DNA of 64,000 nucleotides. Source: Platycnemis pennipes (taxonomy: Eukaryota; Arthropoda; Insecta; Odonata; Platycnemididae). Position 1 is the stretch's first letter. The number at the start of each line of letters is the position of its first letter. Of this stretch, positions 46,088 through 58,300 are shown one piece after another. The notes beneath the pieces were generated by a model that was given only the letters and a program-made list of their open reading frames with translations, was not told the DNA's origin and searched no databases. The DNA is taken from positions 23,019,805 through 23,083,804 of the forward strand of contig OW121856.1 in the NCBI GenBank assembly GCA_933228895.1, in the 5' to 3' direction. The position numbers and the translations under genes were made by a program.

Positions 46088-46146
46088 TTGCCATATCGAC
46101 AACGCGCCGACCATCAACCCAAAGACCAAAGGTTCAAATTCCAGGT
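46088..46146 (+). repeat. tRNA-derived SINE head
   Basis: TTGCCATATCGACAACGCG (from 46,088) is a decayed A-box region. ACCATCAACCCAAAGACC follows, and then a good B box (AGGTTCAAATTCC, about 46,130-46,142). The ACCCAAAG segment before the B box matches the copy at 24.34 kb, suggesting the same SINE family in the opposite orientation. No acceptor stem, so not a tRNA gene. Confidence 0.5.
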
Positions 46147-48764
46147 TTATGTATGTGCTGCAATATTTCTATTATTTTTTGAATTGAGGTATGTTGTATG
46201 ATGTAATATAGTATTTGCAGTGGGATGAACTGAAGACCTAACTCTGGCTTTATTACCGAATCATTTTATCGATTAAAAAGTGGGTGATCTCTGAGAATGA
46301 ATAGAAAAAATACGACTTCACCCCTTCAAGGGAACGCCAACCAGCGAGTGATACTCCATATGGGTAAAACTGACTTCAAAGACTCATGTATTTCAACTTC
46401 AATGACCACTGCGTACCTCCTTGGGTTCTTTTTGCCAGATTTGATCAGATTCTGTCCCCTCCTGACATTCACTTTATCATGACTGGTTTAAAGTATTTTA
46501 GAATCATGTTCAGAATCTCAACTAAAGCCTCAAATATACTACATACGTCCTAAAATCCATACGACGAGTCAATATGATATACCAATCCTACCTTCAAAGG
46601 TGGCATTACTTCTAATTGTGAGCACAACTCTGAGAATTGAGTGGATATTCTGAGTATAGCCCAAAATCTCATCTACAGGCTCACTTCTACTGCTTACATA
46701 ATAAAATCTTTATTACGAGTTTTAAAGGGCAGGTATACAGATTCTGCTCGTTATGGTTTGAAGTGGTATAGAGCGTGTTAATACCAACTTTTCAGGGTGC
46801 ATCTGCACACGAATTTACTCGTAATAGTGATTCCAGGACGTAAGCAGTGAAAGCGCGACTGTACTTGAAATTATAAATATGGTCCTAAGTGCGTGCTATA
46901 GTAGTTTCTCATCGAAACCCTTTCTTTGAATTTAACACTCCTTATCGGACCAAGATAAAATTAGGATTGACACTAGTGAGTCCTCTGCTCTACTGGATCA
47001 TCTTTAAGACCCTCGCCCCAAAGATGAAGTGTTCCTGAACGATGTTGTTTTTGTTTGCGGATGTAGGCTCGGGTGTAAAAATTTATTTCCCGCTGAGCTG
47101 GTCGTATCGGGGAAGTGTTTTCCGTCGAATCCGGGGTTTGCTTGGGTGATCCGAGGCGATCGAACGCTTTAGTTCAAAGTAACATTCATCTCTCCTCTCC
47201 CCTGCCTTGCTCACTTCATTGCACCCTGCCTTGGTCTCTCCATTAGACCTAGGACCCAAGGGATCACTCGTCAGATAAACGGAAGGTAATCAATGATGTC
47301 AAGGATACCCAGTCACTCGTGCTCGTGCAAATGGGTCAAATTTCGGCTTGCCTGTGCCGAATAACGCCTAGCTCAAGGCAATATTACACCAATTTTCTTT
47401 TATAGCTTCTGTTAGCGCACGTAAACAGTCCTTGAACTATTCTGCTTGATTTCATCATTTTACTAAATGCGCACGCCTTAATTGTTACAGTGCCACTAGT
47501 TAATATGAATTTAGGTTATTTATTTTTTAAGTGTCATAGCACATACTAATATTTAGTAAATTGCTTGTTTTTTTCTTATATTTACTGCATCACGTAAATA
47601 AATTTCACTGAGGTAAAATTCAGTTCAACTTAATTTTAAAAACGTATTTCAAGTGTTTGCATATTTGCATGACTGTCGTAGTTTTATTAATCGTTTTTCA
47701 TCGAATTTGATTCAATTATTATTTTCTTCTGAAAAGAAAGCTTATCTTTAAATGGGATTTGCGTTCTGTTCACTCGTGATATTGTCGTTAAAATTACTGC
47801 TGTCCCGACATTTTCCAGGCTAACTTATTTGTTTCAGTGTGGCTTGCGCTAACTTTGTCCACCAAATTGTGCTTATCTAATGTGATACACTTGTAAGTAC
47901 TCAAGATAATATTATAATAGACATCATGTAAAATACTACAAGCTGGAAATATGCCGGGTGGTAAAATATTTTTGCATACTGCCATAAAATTAGTTCTGTA
48001 ATTCAACTATTTTGGCAATAAGGACGTTCCTATTCATTATTGTATTGCTTACGAATGAATTTTCCTAAAAAGGCCCTATATAAAGGGTAGAATTTTATTT
48101 AAGGTATTGATGATACTTTTTCAAGCAAAGTTGTTTTTGCTCAAACCTTAGCTTCGGAAATATTTCGGCAGTACTCTTGAAGCTGGGATTGTGGCAATTC
48201 ACTTTCAACTGCAAGATATAAGATAGTGATATACACGCTTTGCGACTCCCAATCTGGAATATAGATAAAAATTGAGAGATTTCAGAATATTAACAATACA
48301 GTTTACCCTAATGAGACGCCTTCTCTGGAGAACTCTTGACAGACCAATTAACAGTTACAAGTTTATACCCTAAGGTGTCAGGCAGCTAAATCCAGCAGTA
48401 TTTCTTGGAAAGGATAATTACTTGCCACGTCTAAGGTGCTGTCACAAACTCTTTATTTCTTAACAACTCTGATCTCATTCAAGATCAAAATTTTCATCCA
48501 AATAAGAGGAAAATCTTATTATACATTTCCCGACTAAATTGATGCTATTAATAGCAATCTCCATAAGTTATACGCCCATAGGCATATCATGCAGAAATTT
48601 TTTTTCCTTTACGCTTAACTCTCATAAACTTAGGTTCGACAAATCACCATTGTGGAGATGTAAATATAAATTATCCCAATATTCTATTAAAGTGTTCTAT
48701 TATCGCCTTTCATAAATGAAATGCGATAACCTTAACATTAAATTTTAATTATAAAATTATTACT
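46147..48764. other. Unassigned sequence
   Basis: No gene recognised. A GC-richer stretch at about 47,080-47,350 carries no readable motif. Confidence 0.45.
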
Positions 48765-48861
48765 AAAAAATCTTTAAATTATGAAAATGAAAGGACTAGT
48801 TTTAATGAAACTTGATGCACAGTAGTCTTGAGATGATAGATGCATAGGGCAAAATGAATAG
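48765..48861 (+). repeat. Direct repeat copy 1 (about 100 bp)
   Basis: AAAAAATCTTTAAATTATG and the following ~80 bases recur at 49,669-49,770 with only a few differences: TTTTAATG versus TTTACATG, and GATGCAT versus GATGCCGCAT. The matching core runs to AAAATGAATAG. The copies are about 0.9 kb apart in the same orientation. Confidence 0.9.
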
Positions 48862-49668
48862 CATGAAGAAAAGCATATGGCTGTAATACGTAGGGAGCTT
48901 AAGTGGCTGGTGTAAAAAGAGAATGTATCAATCTAATCATCAGGGTAAAGAAAGTATTTCAAAAAATAAGAAGAGAATATGTCCATTTCAGCATTGCATT
49001 ATGTTCTAAAACATTTCTGTATAAAATATAAAAAATTACAAATTAAAATGAAAATGGATAATGAAAGTACAAAACTAATGACGTAAATTTTAAGGCAAAA
49101 ACATTTAGATAGCCATACTTGGAGGAGTTATATTACTCTCCGGGATCTTCGTTGCGTCGGATGGGTTTTGGAGAATAGTTCCATCACTATGGAGGCATAT
49201 TCAATGAGAATTGAGACATTTGTCGTAATTTAAGGAAAATATCAATTCTTAAACAATACAACCATATTGAGATATGACTCCATCAATTATATCTCGCGGA
49301 AACTTCAAGAGCAGTACATAATCACTTCCGATATGTCTTCGCCTTGTATCCTGAATCCATTTCAATTTCCCAATTCACCACTTCGTAGTCAATTGATATT
49401 TTCTCTGCTAAATTTGGCCTCTCGTCTTTTTAGGCTTATAAAAGGTAGTTTTGGAGTGTCTTCCTAGAAAAACTCGCTAATGTCATAAGTAAATAAAACC
49501 CAAACTGAAACGAAACTAGAAGCGCAACATTCAAAGATTTTCTAGAGTTTTATATACGGGTTGCAATATATTTAGTCACAATGACTGCTACAAAATTTAT
49601 TTAATTTAACCTATGAGAGTGGGATATTTTACTTTTCTAAGAGGTTAAAAGAAGAGTAAAGTAAAATA
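48862..49668. other. Spacer between the two direct-repeat copies
   Basis: About 0.8 kb of AT-rich sequence with no recognisable coding or structural signal. If the flanking copies were long target-site or segmental duplications, this would be the inserted or included segment. Confidence 0.4.
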
Positions 49669-49770
49669 AAAAAAATCTTTAAAATTATGAAAATGAAAGG
49701 ACTAGTTTACATGAAACTTGATGCACAGTAGTCTTGAGATGATAGATGCCGCATAGGGCAAAATGAATAG
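49669..49770 (+). repeat. Direct repeat copy 2 (about 100 bp)
   Basis: Second copy of the repeat at 48,765-48,861; see differences given there. Only this copy has the two-base CG insertion in GATGCCGCAT. Sequence beyond AAAATGAATAG diverges at once in both copies, giving a sharp right edge. Confidence 0.9.
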
Positions 49771-52045
49771 GATAAATTATTTGGCTGGAGCAATAATAAA
49801 ATGTTGAGCAAGAAATAGAGGTGAGATAAAAAATATTGTGAACAAGAAAAAAAGGGTAGAAGAAGGGTAAAGGAAAGGATCTGATAGAAAATGCAAGGGA
49901 AAAAATACGAGAAGGCAGTCTAAGGATTTATAACCGGTGATGCAGCGGAGTTTAACTCACACAATGGAGCATTTTTTTAACGATCTCTCTTGAAAAGAAG
50001 CCACGCAATGAGTGTGCATGTGTATCGCTCATTATAATCTCCGGCTCGCCCCTTTCCTACTCGCCATCCCTTTGGAAACTGCTCTCGCCATGTCCCTTGG
50101 CCACGCTTTCATGTCATGCATGCTGAGATCCGACCACCCACCCTCGGGACTCCCGACATGAGGTCATAGGTTACTAGACACGATAAGATGCGGCAAATTT
50201 TGGAACTGGCCGGGAATAATTTGTTTCAGGGAGACATTTCATTTTCTTTTTTTTCTCTTCTGTGCAAGAGAATCGTGCAAAGAAAGAAAGATCCCTTTCA
50301 TAAGGGCTTTCTTAGTTTATCTTTTAATATTTTTTCGTCCGCGACCTCGATTTAAGAGACAATGCCATAAGGTTTGTAAAGGTGCAAAGGAAGATATTTT
50401 TGGATTACGAGTTTTAATTTCAGATCATTACACAATTACATTATTCAGCTTGGTGTGCTGCATTGTTTGTTTATTGAACGTTGATTTATTATTGATTTCA
50501 GAGACAAAGTTGAACAAAAATTACTACTGGGTATTCATGTGATATAACTGGGGGGCAAAGTTGTAACATCTAACCGAGCAAGATCCTCAGTTTATTCGTA
50601 CAACGTTTATAATATCACTCCCGCAAGTGATATTCAAACAGAGAATATTTGAATTGCTTCAGCGGCAATTTTTTCTGACTAGACTAACACGGCCGGGTTA
50701 AAATACTGAGCCATTTAATATTATTTTTTACCTTTTATTTCATATTATAGTGGTATTGTATTACGGTATTTCATCAGTTCAACAAAGTGCAATGTAATTT
50801 TACAGATTTTGCTCAAAAAACATTTCACCATTCTGGACACAACTGAGGCCAATAGATGGATGCAATTCAAAGAAGATCAGTGACTCTTAGATAAAACCTA
50901 GCCAAACTATTATAAATCTATCAATGAAAATAAAACATACTATGAGGATACACAAAGCAGGCGTATATGAAGCGTTTTCTCGGTTCAATCCGAAGTTTCA
51001 CCTTATGCTCATGCTGTAGGGCAGAACAGATCTCTCTCACCTTCATATTTTTCCTCTGCTCGCTTGATGAATGCTGGGTTCTTTATAAAAGTCAACTAAT
51101 GAGTGTTCGTACGAGCAGCAAAAGATATGTCCTCATATGCAGTCTACATCAATCTCCATAGGTCCCACGGTTGCTTAAGTGTTTTGAGGTAGCAGCTGGC
51201 TGTCACGGCAGCTACTACCAAGGCAGCTGAAAAATAGGTACATTTCAAGCTGAAAGGATAAAACTTTTTTGTCATAAAGTGTCAAAAGTCAAATTCTGGC
51301 AAAAACGTCATGCGCTACGATATCAAAATTGAAGTTTGCGTTGTCGACATACTGTTAAAAATTAAAAATTATCAATTATAGTTATCCTACAGCATACCGT
51401 TTAGTACAATTATAATTAAACATGGTAAGTTTTTGGTGACATCAATAACACAGCATGAAAAACAGTCTGTGGTTGCCTAAGCATATTCATTTCATCCTTT
51501 TCAACGGTGTACACAAAATGTCTATTCCCGAAGTGTAATGATAGTTATAAATTTGGCTGGAATGAGTAGTATTCACATCATATCATAGGTTAATTGTTAC
51601 ACAGATCGGTAAATTGCAGTTCGTCATCAATCACTTTATTTTAAAAACTTGGACTTAATTTATATAATTCATTTGATCACAAAATGTTACATTTTTCATC
51701 TTCTATAGTGTGGTGAAATGTGTCCATCAAGGATTGCAAGCAAGCCGCGAAAAACTATAGCGTAATTACCCGCTGATAAGTAAAATATGGAGCAGAATTT
51801 CCTCAGGAAAATACATTCACATTGACTCAAAGTGAATGGTTTTTTTCTCCGTTAGTATTATTACCGAAAATTTTTCTCTCATGGAAGTAATGCGACATGC
51901 TTATTTTTTTTACTTCGAAATGTGAGTGTGAGTTTGGTTGTTTTGGCATTTTTGTGCAGAAGTGAGATTGCTTATTGCCTCTCATAAATTTACTGCCCTG
52001 ACTCTCTCACAGGGGGAACACAAAAGCGCCGGCATAAAAATTCCG
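49771..52045. other. Unassigned sequence
   Basis: No gene recognised. A GC-richer patch lies at about 50,040-50,180. Confidence 0.45.
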
Positions 52046-52105
52046 CTAGCCCTACAAATCGAAACCCGTGACTGGAATATGTCGAGGTGCCTCGGCGAGC
52101 CATAC
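52046..52105 (-). repeat. tRNA-like SINE head
   Basis: On the minus strand TATGGCTCGCCGAGGCACCT (about 52,104-52,085) resembles an A box/D-arm. CACGGGTTTCGATTTG (about 52,070-52,055) resembles a T-arm with B box. The spacing is slightly short. It lies at the start of a GC-rich block (to about 52,500), so a chance match cannot be excluded. Confidence 0.35.
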
Positions 52106-55100
52106 TCGCCAAGGGCATTATCCGAGAAGTCAGCGATAAGCGTTGACGATGCCCTTTGATAGCGACTGCAATGCTCAACGCGCGGAGCTGAGTCAGCGCC
52201 TCATTTGAATCCTCCACGAGACGAAGATGAAGGAGTTGCTTGGTGGAGCTTTTAAAAAGCGCCGCTGCCGGCTGGCGTCTGTCTTTCCTCTGGGTCGCAT
52301 ATGGGTCAGTGTCGCGTGACGCGCCTCCGGAGGCATTTGCCCACGATGCGGCTTAGCGCGTCCATCGTCGAGGACCCATTGTTTCTCCTTTCCCCCTTTC
52401 TAGGCCCTTTGGGGTGTCCACTGCTGTCATACGACGTGTTCCAACCCACATCAGCATTAGCAACGGCCACCACGTAATGGTCTTGTAAATCACACGTTAC
52501 CCACAACATCTCTGGACGGGGAGAGAATGAGAAATAGGACGGGATTTTTTCCGCCAGTTTATCCTCATTTTAGCGAAACAATGTTTTGGTGGATGATAAA
52601 CTAAAGCTCGCAAACATTGGGGATATAAAATACCCTACTATGAAGCTAGGCATGAAAAGAGCCTCTGAACTCTTTTTTAGGTTGACCTGCTCTGTATTAA
52701 TTTTTTAACCAGTAGTTATGATTTCCCTACCCAGAGTCATAAACTTAGCTGAAAATATATCTTAAAAATCATTCTGCCGTAAACTCAAAAAATCCTCTCA
52801 CAGCATTAATGAGAAAAACAATGAATAGCATGTCGAAACTGCCCCATCTTCTGAAAGAAAATATGACACGAAGATAGGAAATGAAATGTTGCTGGACTCT
52901 CCATTAGCGTCTAGAGGCGAGATGATTGTATTAAATTGTACAATAATGTCACAACGGATCGCCTTGTCCAAATTTAGTGCGTATATTGACTGTACTTGCA
53001 TTACCAGGTGTTTTCGGCCTATATGTGTGTGAGAGAACTATACAATATAGTCTATCAAGGAAGAAAATTGGGATGCATATGACTGAATCAAATAGTGACC
53101 CGTCTAAATAGAGACCATGATTTTAAGGAAAATTTATTCCATGTTTACCAGTTTTATTCTGATCTCACCTGTCTCTCTCTCCCTTAAGATCTTGATTTGT
53201 GAAATGAATTTTTTAATCTAATTCTGGGTGCACGATCAAGACTTCTTGTTTATATAAATGTGAAAAAATTCACTTAAACGACAAATATGCACATTGAATC
53301 TCAAATCACATTTTTGAGTGATGTCTCTCTGTAAAGGTTGTTCAACCAAACATTCACCTTCACCAAGGGGACTCCCCCAAGAGCAATAATTTATAAGAGA
53401 AGAAATTCACCTCTTCCAAAAATAATATATCATCGTAAGTTTGTCTCATTCACGAGATTTATTTCCACTCTCTCTCGCATATCATTTAACCAGAGCCTAC
53501 CCCATAATCGAACCCTCCAATCTACGATAGGTATTAGAATTAGCCGTCTTTCCACATGCAACTACCTCATCAAACCAAAGTCTACGGCTGTAGTCACGTA
53601 CCTTGAAGTTGCATGGATACCCCACCGAAGCGTGGAAACCCAGGGAAAGGGAGCCAGGGGAGATGAATGGATCGCAGCATCATAGCAAATTGGGTTGCCA
53701 AGGAAACATGGAGATGAGTAAACACGGAAGGGGGGCCATTTTCAACCTCCTAGTCTCCCGCTCGGGTGCCCGTGTCTCCCTCTAACGTGGGCCGGCATAA
53801 TTAATGTCCCCCCGAAAAAATATCGTTGACGCAAGGCGGCGCTTTGTACGAGAGAGGGGAATAGTTGGGGGGAGGAAACCAATATGGCGCTGGGGCGCAT
53901 CCTTGAATATCTTCGTAGCGTCGGGAAGGAAGTGATTGATCTGCAACTGGGACGTTACGGCGGCATAGTAAGAAGACAGTTACCGCGAGGTAGCATAGCA
54001 TGGGGGTAAATCGGTAGCAGAGTGACGGGAAGTGCCTACTCCTCTTACGGCACTTGAGTTTTCACATCTGCTCAGTTTAACATTCAGTCTACATGACTCC
54101 GTGCGGATTCCTCGTCCCCCAATATTTCCTTGCTTAAACCGCCTGAGCTTTGATCGAAATCACCCGAGATCGATGTCTCCGGGGAGTTTGTAGCGGGGAC
54201 GACCCCTGCCGCCCCTGAAACCCTTAAAAAGGAAGGTTTATGTGGCCCTGGGCAGGGAAGAGGGGGACGGAGGAACTTCGGTAGGGTGGGCAGGAGGGGG
54301 TGCGGGGCCGAGACGGATGCTAACACGTAATAAATTGCTCGGGGGAAACCTCTTTCCCCGAAGAAGACCCGAAATAATTCAGGATAATGGCGATAATCTT
54401 TTATCGGTGGGGAAAAACAAGGGCGCAACGTTATACTTCGAAGAGCAAGATACAAAGGGCGTTCTTTTTTTGTTTACCTTCCCGTTTTTTATGTTTATCC
54501 GTGAGATATAAGAAGGATGGCAACCCGAATTTTGAGATAAAATTACCGCTGAACTTTGGCGGAGGCTTTTGGTGGATTGGACCGATTACTTTCCGTTTTC
54601 CTCAGAATTGAATATGATCACAGAATCCTCAATTCAGCCGCGGGAAACAGCTTTCAATTATTTTAAGGAAGTTTCAATTTTTATATGGAGAAAGCTGCTT
54701 TCTTTCGTAAATATAAAATGTTAATTAATTAAATAGAAATTTCCTTTAAGTACAGAATAAATAATTAATTCAGATACCATTGGAAAAATAAGCCAATTCA
54801 TGAGAAAAGGTATCAAAAAATGTACCTACAGAATGGATGTGTCAATTTGGCAAAAGTTTAAGCTAATATTATTTGTTAAACCTAGGATAGTGAATTTAAT
54901 TGCAACAATTTGGAAAGCATTTAGAGTTTTTTTCATTAAAAAATGCATACGTCCCACTTCTTTTAAGTCGTGTGAGAAGGTTTACTGCTTGATAGTACTA
55001 CTCGAGGGTAAATGAGGGGATAAACTTAAAAGAGGTGACAAGAATTAGTGGCGAGAAGCTTTTTTTATTAACTGGAAACTATCTCGACGACAGTGAATAT

Positions 55101-55254
55101 GGAAGAAGAGAGAATTATGGCCATGCTACAGGCAATTTTATTTTTCGGTTCTATATCAATTATAGCATTATGTTTAAGGTTGAGCTAATGTTCTTGCTAT
55201 ACTACGCTAACCTAAGTAAAGTCTAAGTTAAATCAAAAGACAAAACATTTTCAT
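52106..55254. other. Unassigned sequence; GC-rich at 52,106-52,500 and 53,600-54,360
   Basis: Several overlapping frames on both strands (for example minus 54,084-54,455) reflect base composition. A TATA-like TTTTAAAAAG at about 52,250 lies 55 bp before an arthropod-type TCAGT initiator at 52,306, too far for a normal core promoter. No domain recognised. These blocks are the most plausible places for unrecognised host exons or regulatory islands. Confidence 0.4.
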
Positions 55255-55338
55255 TGGTGTTGGGATTTGAACTCGCGGCCTTTATGTTTCCTCACTGGTG
55301 CTTATTCGACCTCACAGCCGTGCCCGTCATAGCTTGGA
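55255..55338 (-). repeat. tRNA-derived SINE head
   Basis: On the minus strand GGGCACGGCTGTGAGGTCGA (about 55,325-55,306) occupies the A-box position. It is followed by ACATAAAGGCCGCG and a perfect B box (GAGTTCAAATCCC, about 55,275-55,263). The segment before the B box parallels ACCCAAAGGTCGCG of the 24.34-kb copy, so a shared family is likely. The acceptor stem does not pair. Confidence 0.55.
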
Positions 55339-58300
55339 TAAGTGCACTAGAGTGATACCCAACCTCTTTAAGCCCCTTTTATTTTTGCATAATAGCAAGT
55401 TAGTAATGGACATAGGTGATATATTATTAGGGAGGAGAATGATACGCTAAGATCAAACAGCAGTAGTAAGTGATGCAGGATACGTAGTTTTTACTTGAGT
55501 ACACATAAAACCGACCCTGAACTCATAAAACTGTACCTGAAGGTGACATTTTTGCGTTGACACTAGTCTTAATTAATCAAATTTCAACCGAAAATATACC
55601 TACTTAATTTGTTTCTTTACGTGAACTTGAATTTCCACATTTGCTATGCTGGAAACCATTGAGTGCTGGATAAATAGTTCGTTCCCTACATTTGCAAATG
55701 TAATATAATATTGGTCCACTGAATATTTTAAGCAAGCAGTGATATTTTCCGATTTAATTACTGAAACAATCACGTATTTTACCCTTCCTTTTTCCTGATT
55801 TTCTTAATTCTAAATATGACTGGCTATTTTCTTTCATTTTTTGAGATGGAAATAATTTATTTCCTTTCTCTTTATTATCCTGCTCATGTGTATAATAAAT
55901 CTATGCTATATTCTACATTCTGGATTGACAAAATTGAGCATGGAATTCTATCAAACAAAAATAAGGATAAATGCGTAGCTTATTTGAGTTAGTCAACTGA
56001 ATTTTGTTAGTGGGAAATTGTTTTAAAGGACAGTCTAACAGAGTTGAAATGTGTTTGAAGTCTTATATCTCATATTTTATTTATAAGTGGACACAATGTG
56101 TTTAAAAGTCATCACAGCTTTTCTCACATGATCGTGCTTTTAAGCTTATGCATGTCAAAATACAATCTTAGGTTAGTTTTAAGGAAAAATCAATGAGCAA
56201 CTAAGACTACAAATACATATGAGAAATTTTTGCTCTTGGAATTATTGTAATTTTAGTTGGGTATGGGGATGGTTAGGTATGCTTAAGTACTTAATGATAC
56301 TGAGATAATTGCAAATAATAAATAAATTTTTTTAATACTTCTGAGTTGGTGGACAAATATTATGTAACGTGTACGTGGTATTATTTTACTATTGTGGTAT
56401 TATTACTTATTTGTCGATAATACTTGCATGCCTAAAATTGATTTTAATGTAATTAGTGAAAATTATCAACATTTTTTACATTAATGATACCGGCTCTGAA
56501 ACCGTTAATCTCATGATGCTGACGCATTATCACACATCATTCAGTCCCTTTCCCAGATTCAGTGCAGACTAAGATAGTCAGTACTCTAGCCAAGGAGACG
56601 ACCAACTTTGGAAGTGATTTTACGCTCCCGATGTAAGGGAATGGAGTGGGTGAGGTGGGAGTCGAAACGGAGAAGGTCGATTAGTTGGGTGGAAAGGAGC
56701 GGAAGCCAGGGAGTTAGCGCCGGGGCAGAAGAAGCGGGTTAGGATTTCGTTGTTTGGGGGATTTCTGCGGGCTACCAACCCCACGAGCTGGATCGAGCAA
56801 GGTATCGATGAATATCTTAAAGTCCGCCTCCCCAATCGGAAGTTCCGTCCGGATCTACTAGTCCCCCGACCGACATAATCTCTCCTGCTCCGCACTGTAA
56901 TCCCCCTTATCCCTCCTTGCTACCTTAATACGCCATGCCCGTGCCCAAACCCCTTCTCCCACACACATCACTTGAAGAACTCCATACCCCAAGCACTCTC
57001 GTTCCTCTGAACTCCCATCGGCCACAACCGTTCAATGAGTATTATTTCCCTGAGGTCATAAGCATAGGAGTTGAACACAAGGAACTGAAATATGGTGGAT
57101 AAAATAAAACTGGATCTCAAAAGAAAAAAGAAGTCTCTGAAAACTAAAAAAGCACACCAGATCCAATAACGTGTATTAATGTTAATAATACAATGTATAT
57201 TATCTAAATTCATGCCTTGAATTCGCATCAAACTTCTATTACAATGATCATTTTGTAAGCATGTCCCCGCGCTATACGAAAATGATCAAAACTTCTGTTT
57301 TTAAGGTCACCGGCTACTCAGATTTAATCAGTTATTTTATTATCTTTAGTAAATGTGTTCACAAATTTCTCATACAAAAGTAATGCAGAGATACGCTTAA
57401 ATATCTGATACATTACAAAGTAGCAGTCGTGATGACATTATTTTTTCTTCTTAGAGTTGTGTACGTGATATAATTTTTCGTTAACAGACTTCTTAAATAA
57501 ATATTTTTATTTATTATTTTATTATAAAATTCGTCGAAAATAAATCAGGGTGTCCAACATAACTTTAAATAATTTATGATATTTATTTAAAAGATGTCCA
57601 TTCATTCAAAATCCATTTCGCTCTCGTACTCTTGTCGATGAAATTTCGATGAAATGCCATCTTTTTGTATTTCTTTAAATATTTTCAAATATCACTACAC
57701 TTTTTCTTACAGCTCCAACAGTGGTGAGGAAAATCAATTGGAATAGTATTCGTTCTAAATATCATCTAGTAAAACAATCAATTCAAATCATGCGCATGAG
57801 AATACCGATAATTTTTGGTTCGCTTGTCATTTCTGAACAGAAATATAAAATTTAGTTGCTCTCATCAGTGATAAATCCCAATAAATCGCTGCTAAATAAA
57901 ATAGCGTAAAAATGGAAGTGTCTTACAACGTAATTAATTCGCCAATTTTCTGGGGATACTTACGATACGTTATTAGAAATGTTAATAATAGTACTGATGA
58001 ATCAATTAATTTCTTTACGGGTGGTGAATCTAATAAAATTCAGTCGAGGTTATTAATTACTTCAGGTCACAGTCGGTACAACAAGCAGTACCTGCATCTT
58101 AATTACTACTAATTCTGCATTAATCATTGGTAATAATCACACTACACATTCGAGGGAAAATGACATCATAAGGATGCAAATATGCTGGACACTGCACACT
58201 AAAAAAGTAATTCGACAACCAACTGGAAAACTTCCTAACCGATGAGATGAAATATATTGAGTCAATCCAGCAGTAAATCTAAGCACTTAGATAAAAATGA

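Noticed and set aside
52250..52310. TATA box plus TCAGT initiator
   Set aside because: The spacing is about 55 bp rather than the usual 25-30 bp, so it does not make a normal core promoter.
57547..57565. hAT-like terminus CAGGGTGTCCAAC
   Set aside because: No inverted partner end and no 8-bp duplication within a plausible distance.
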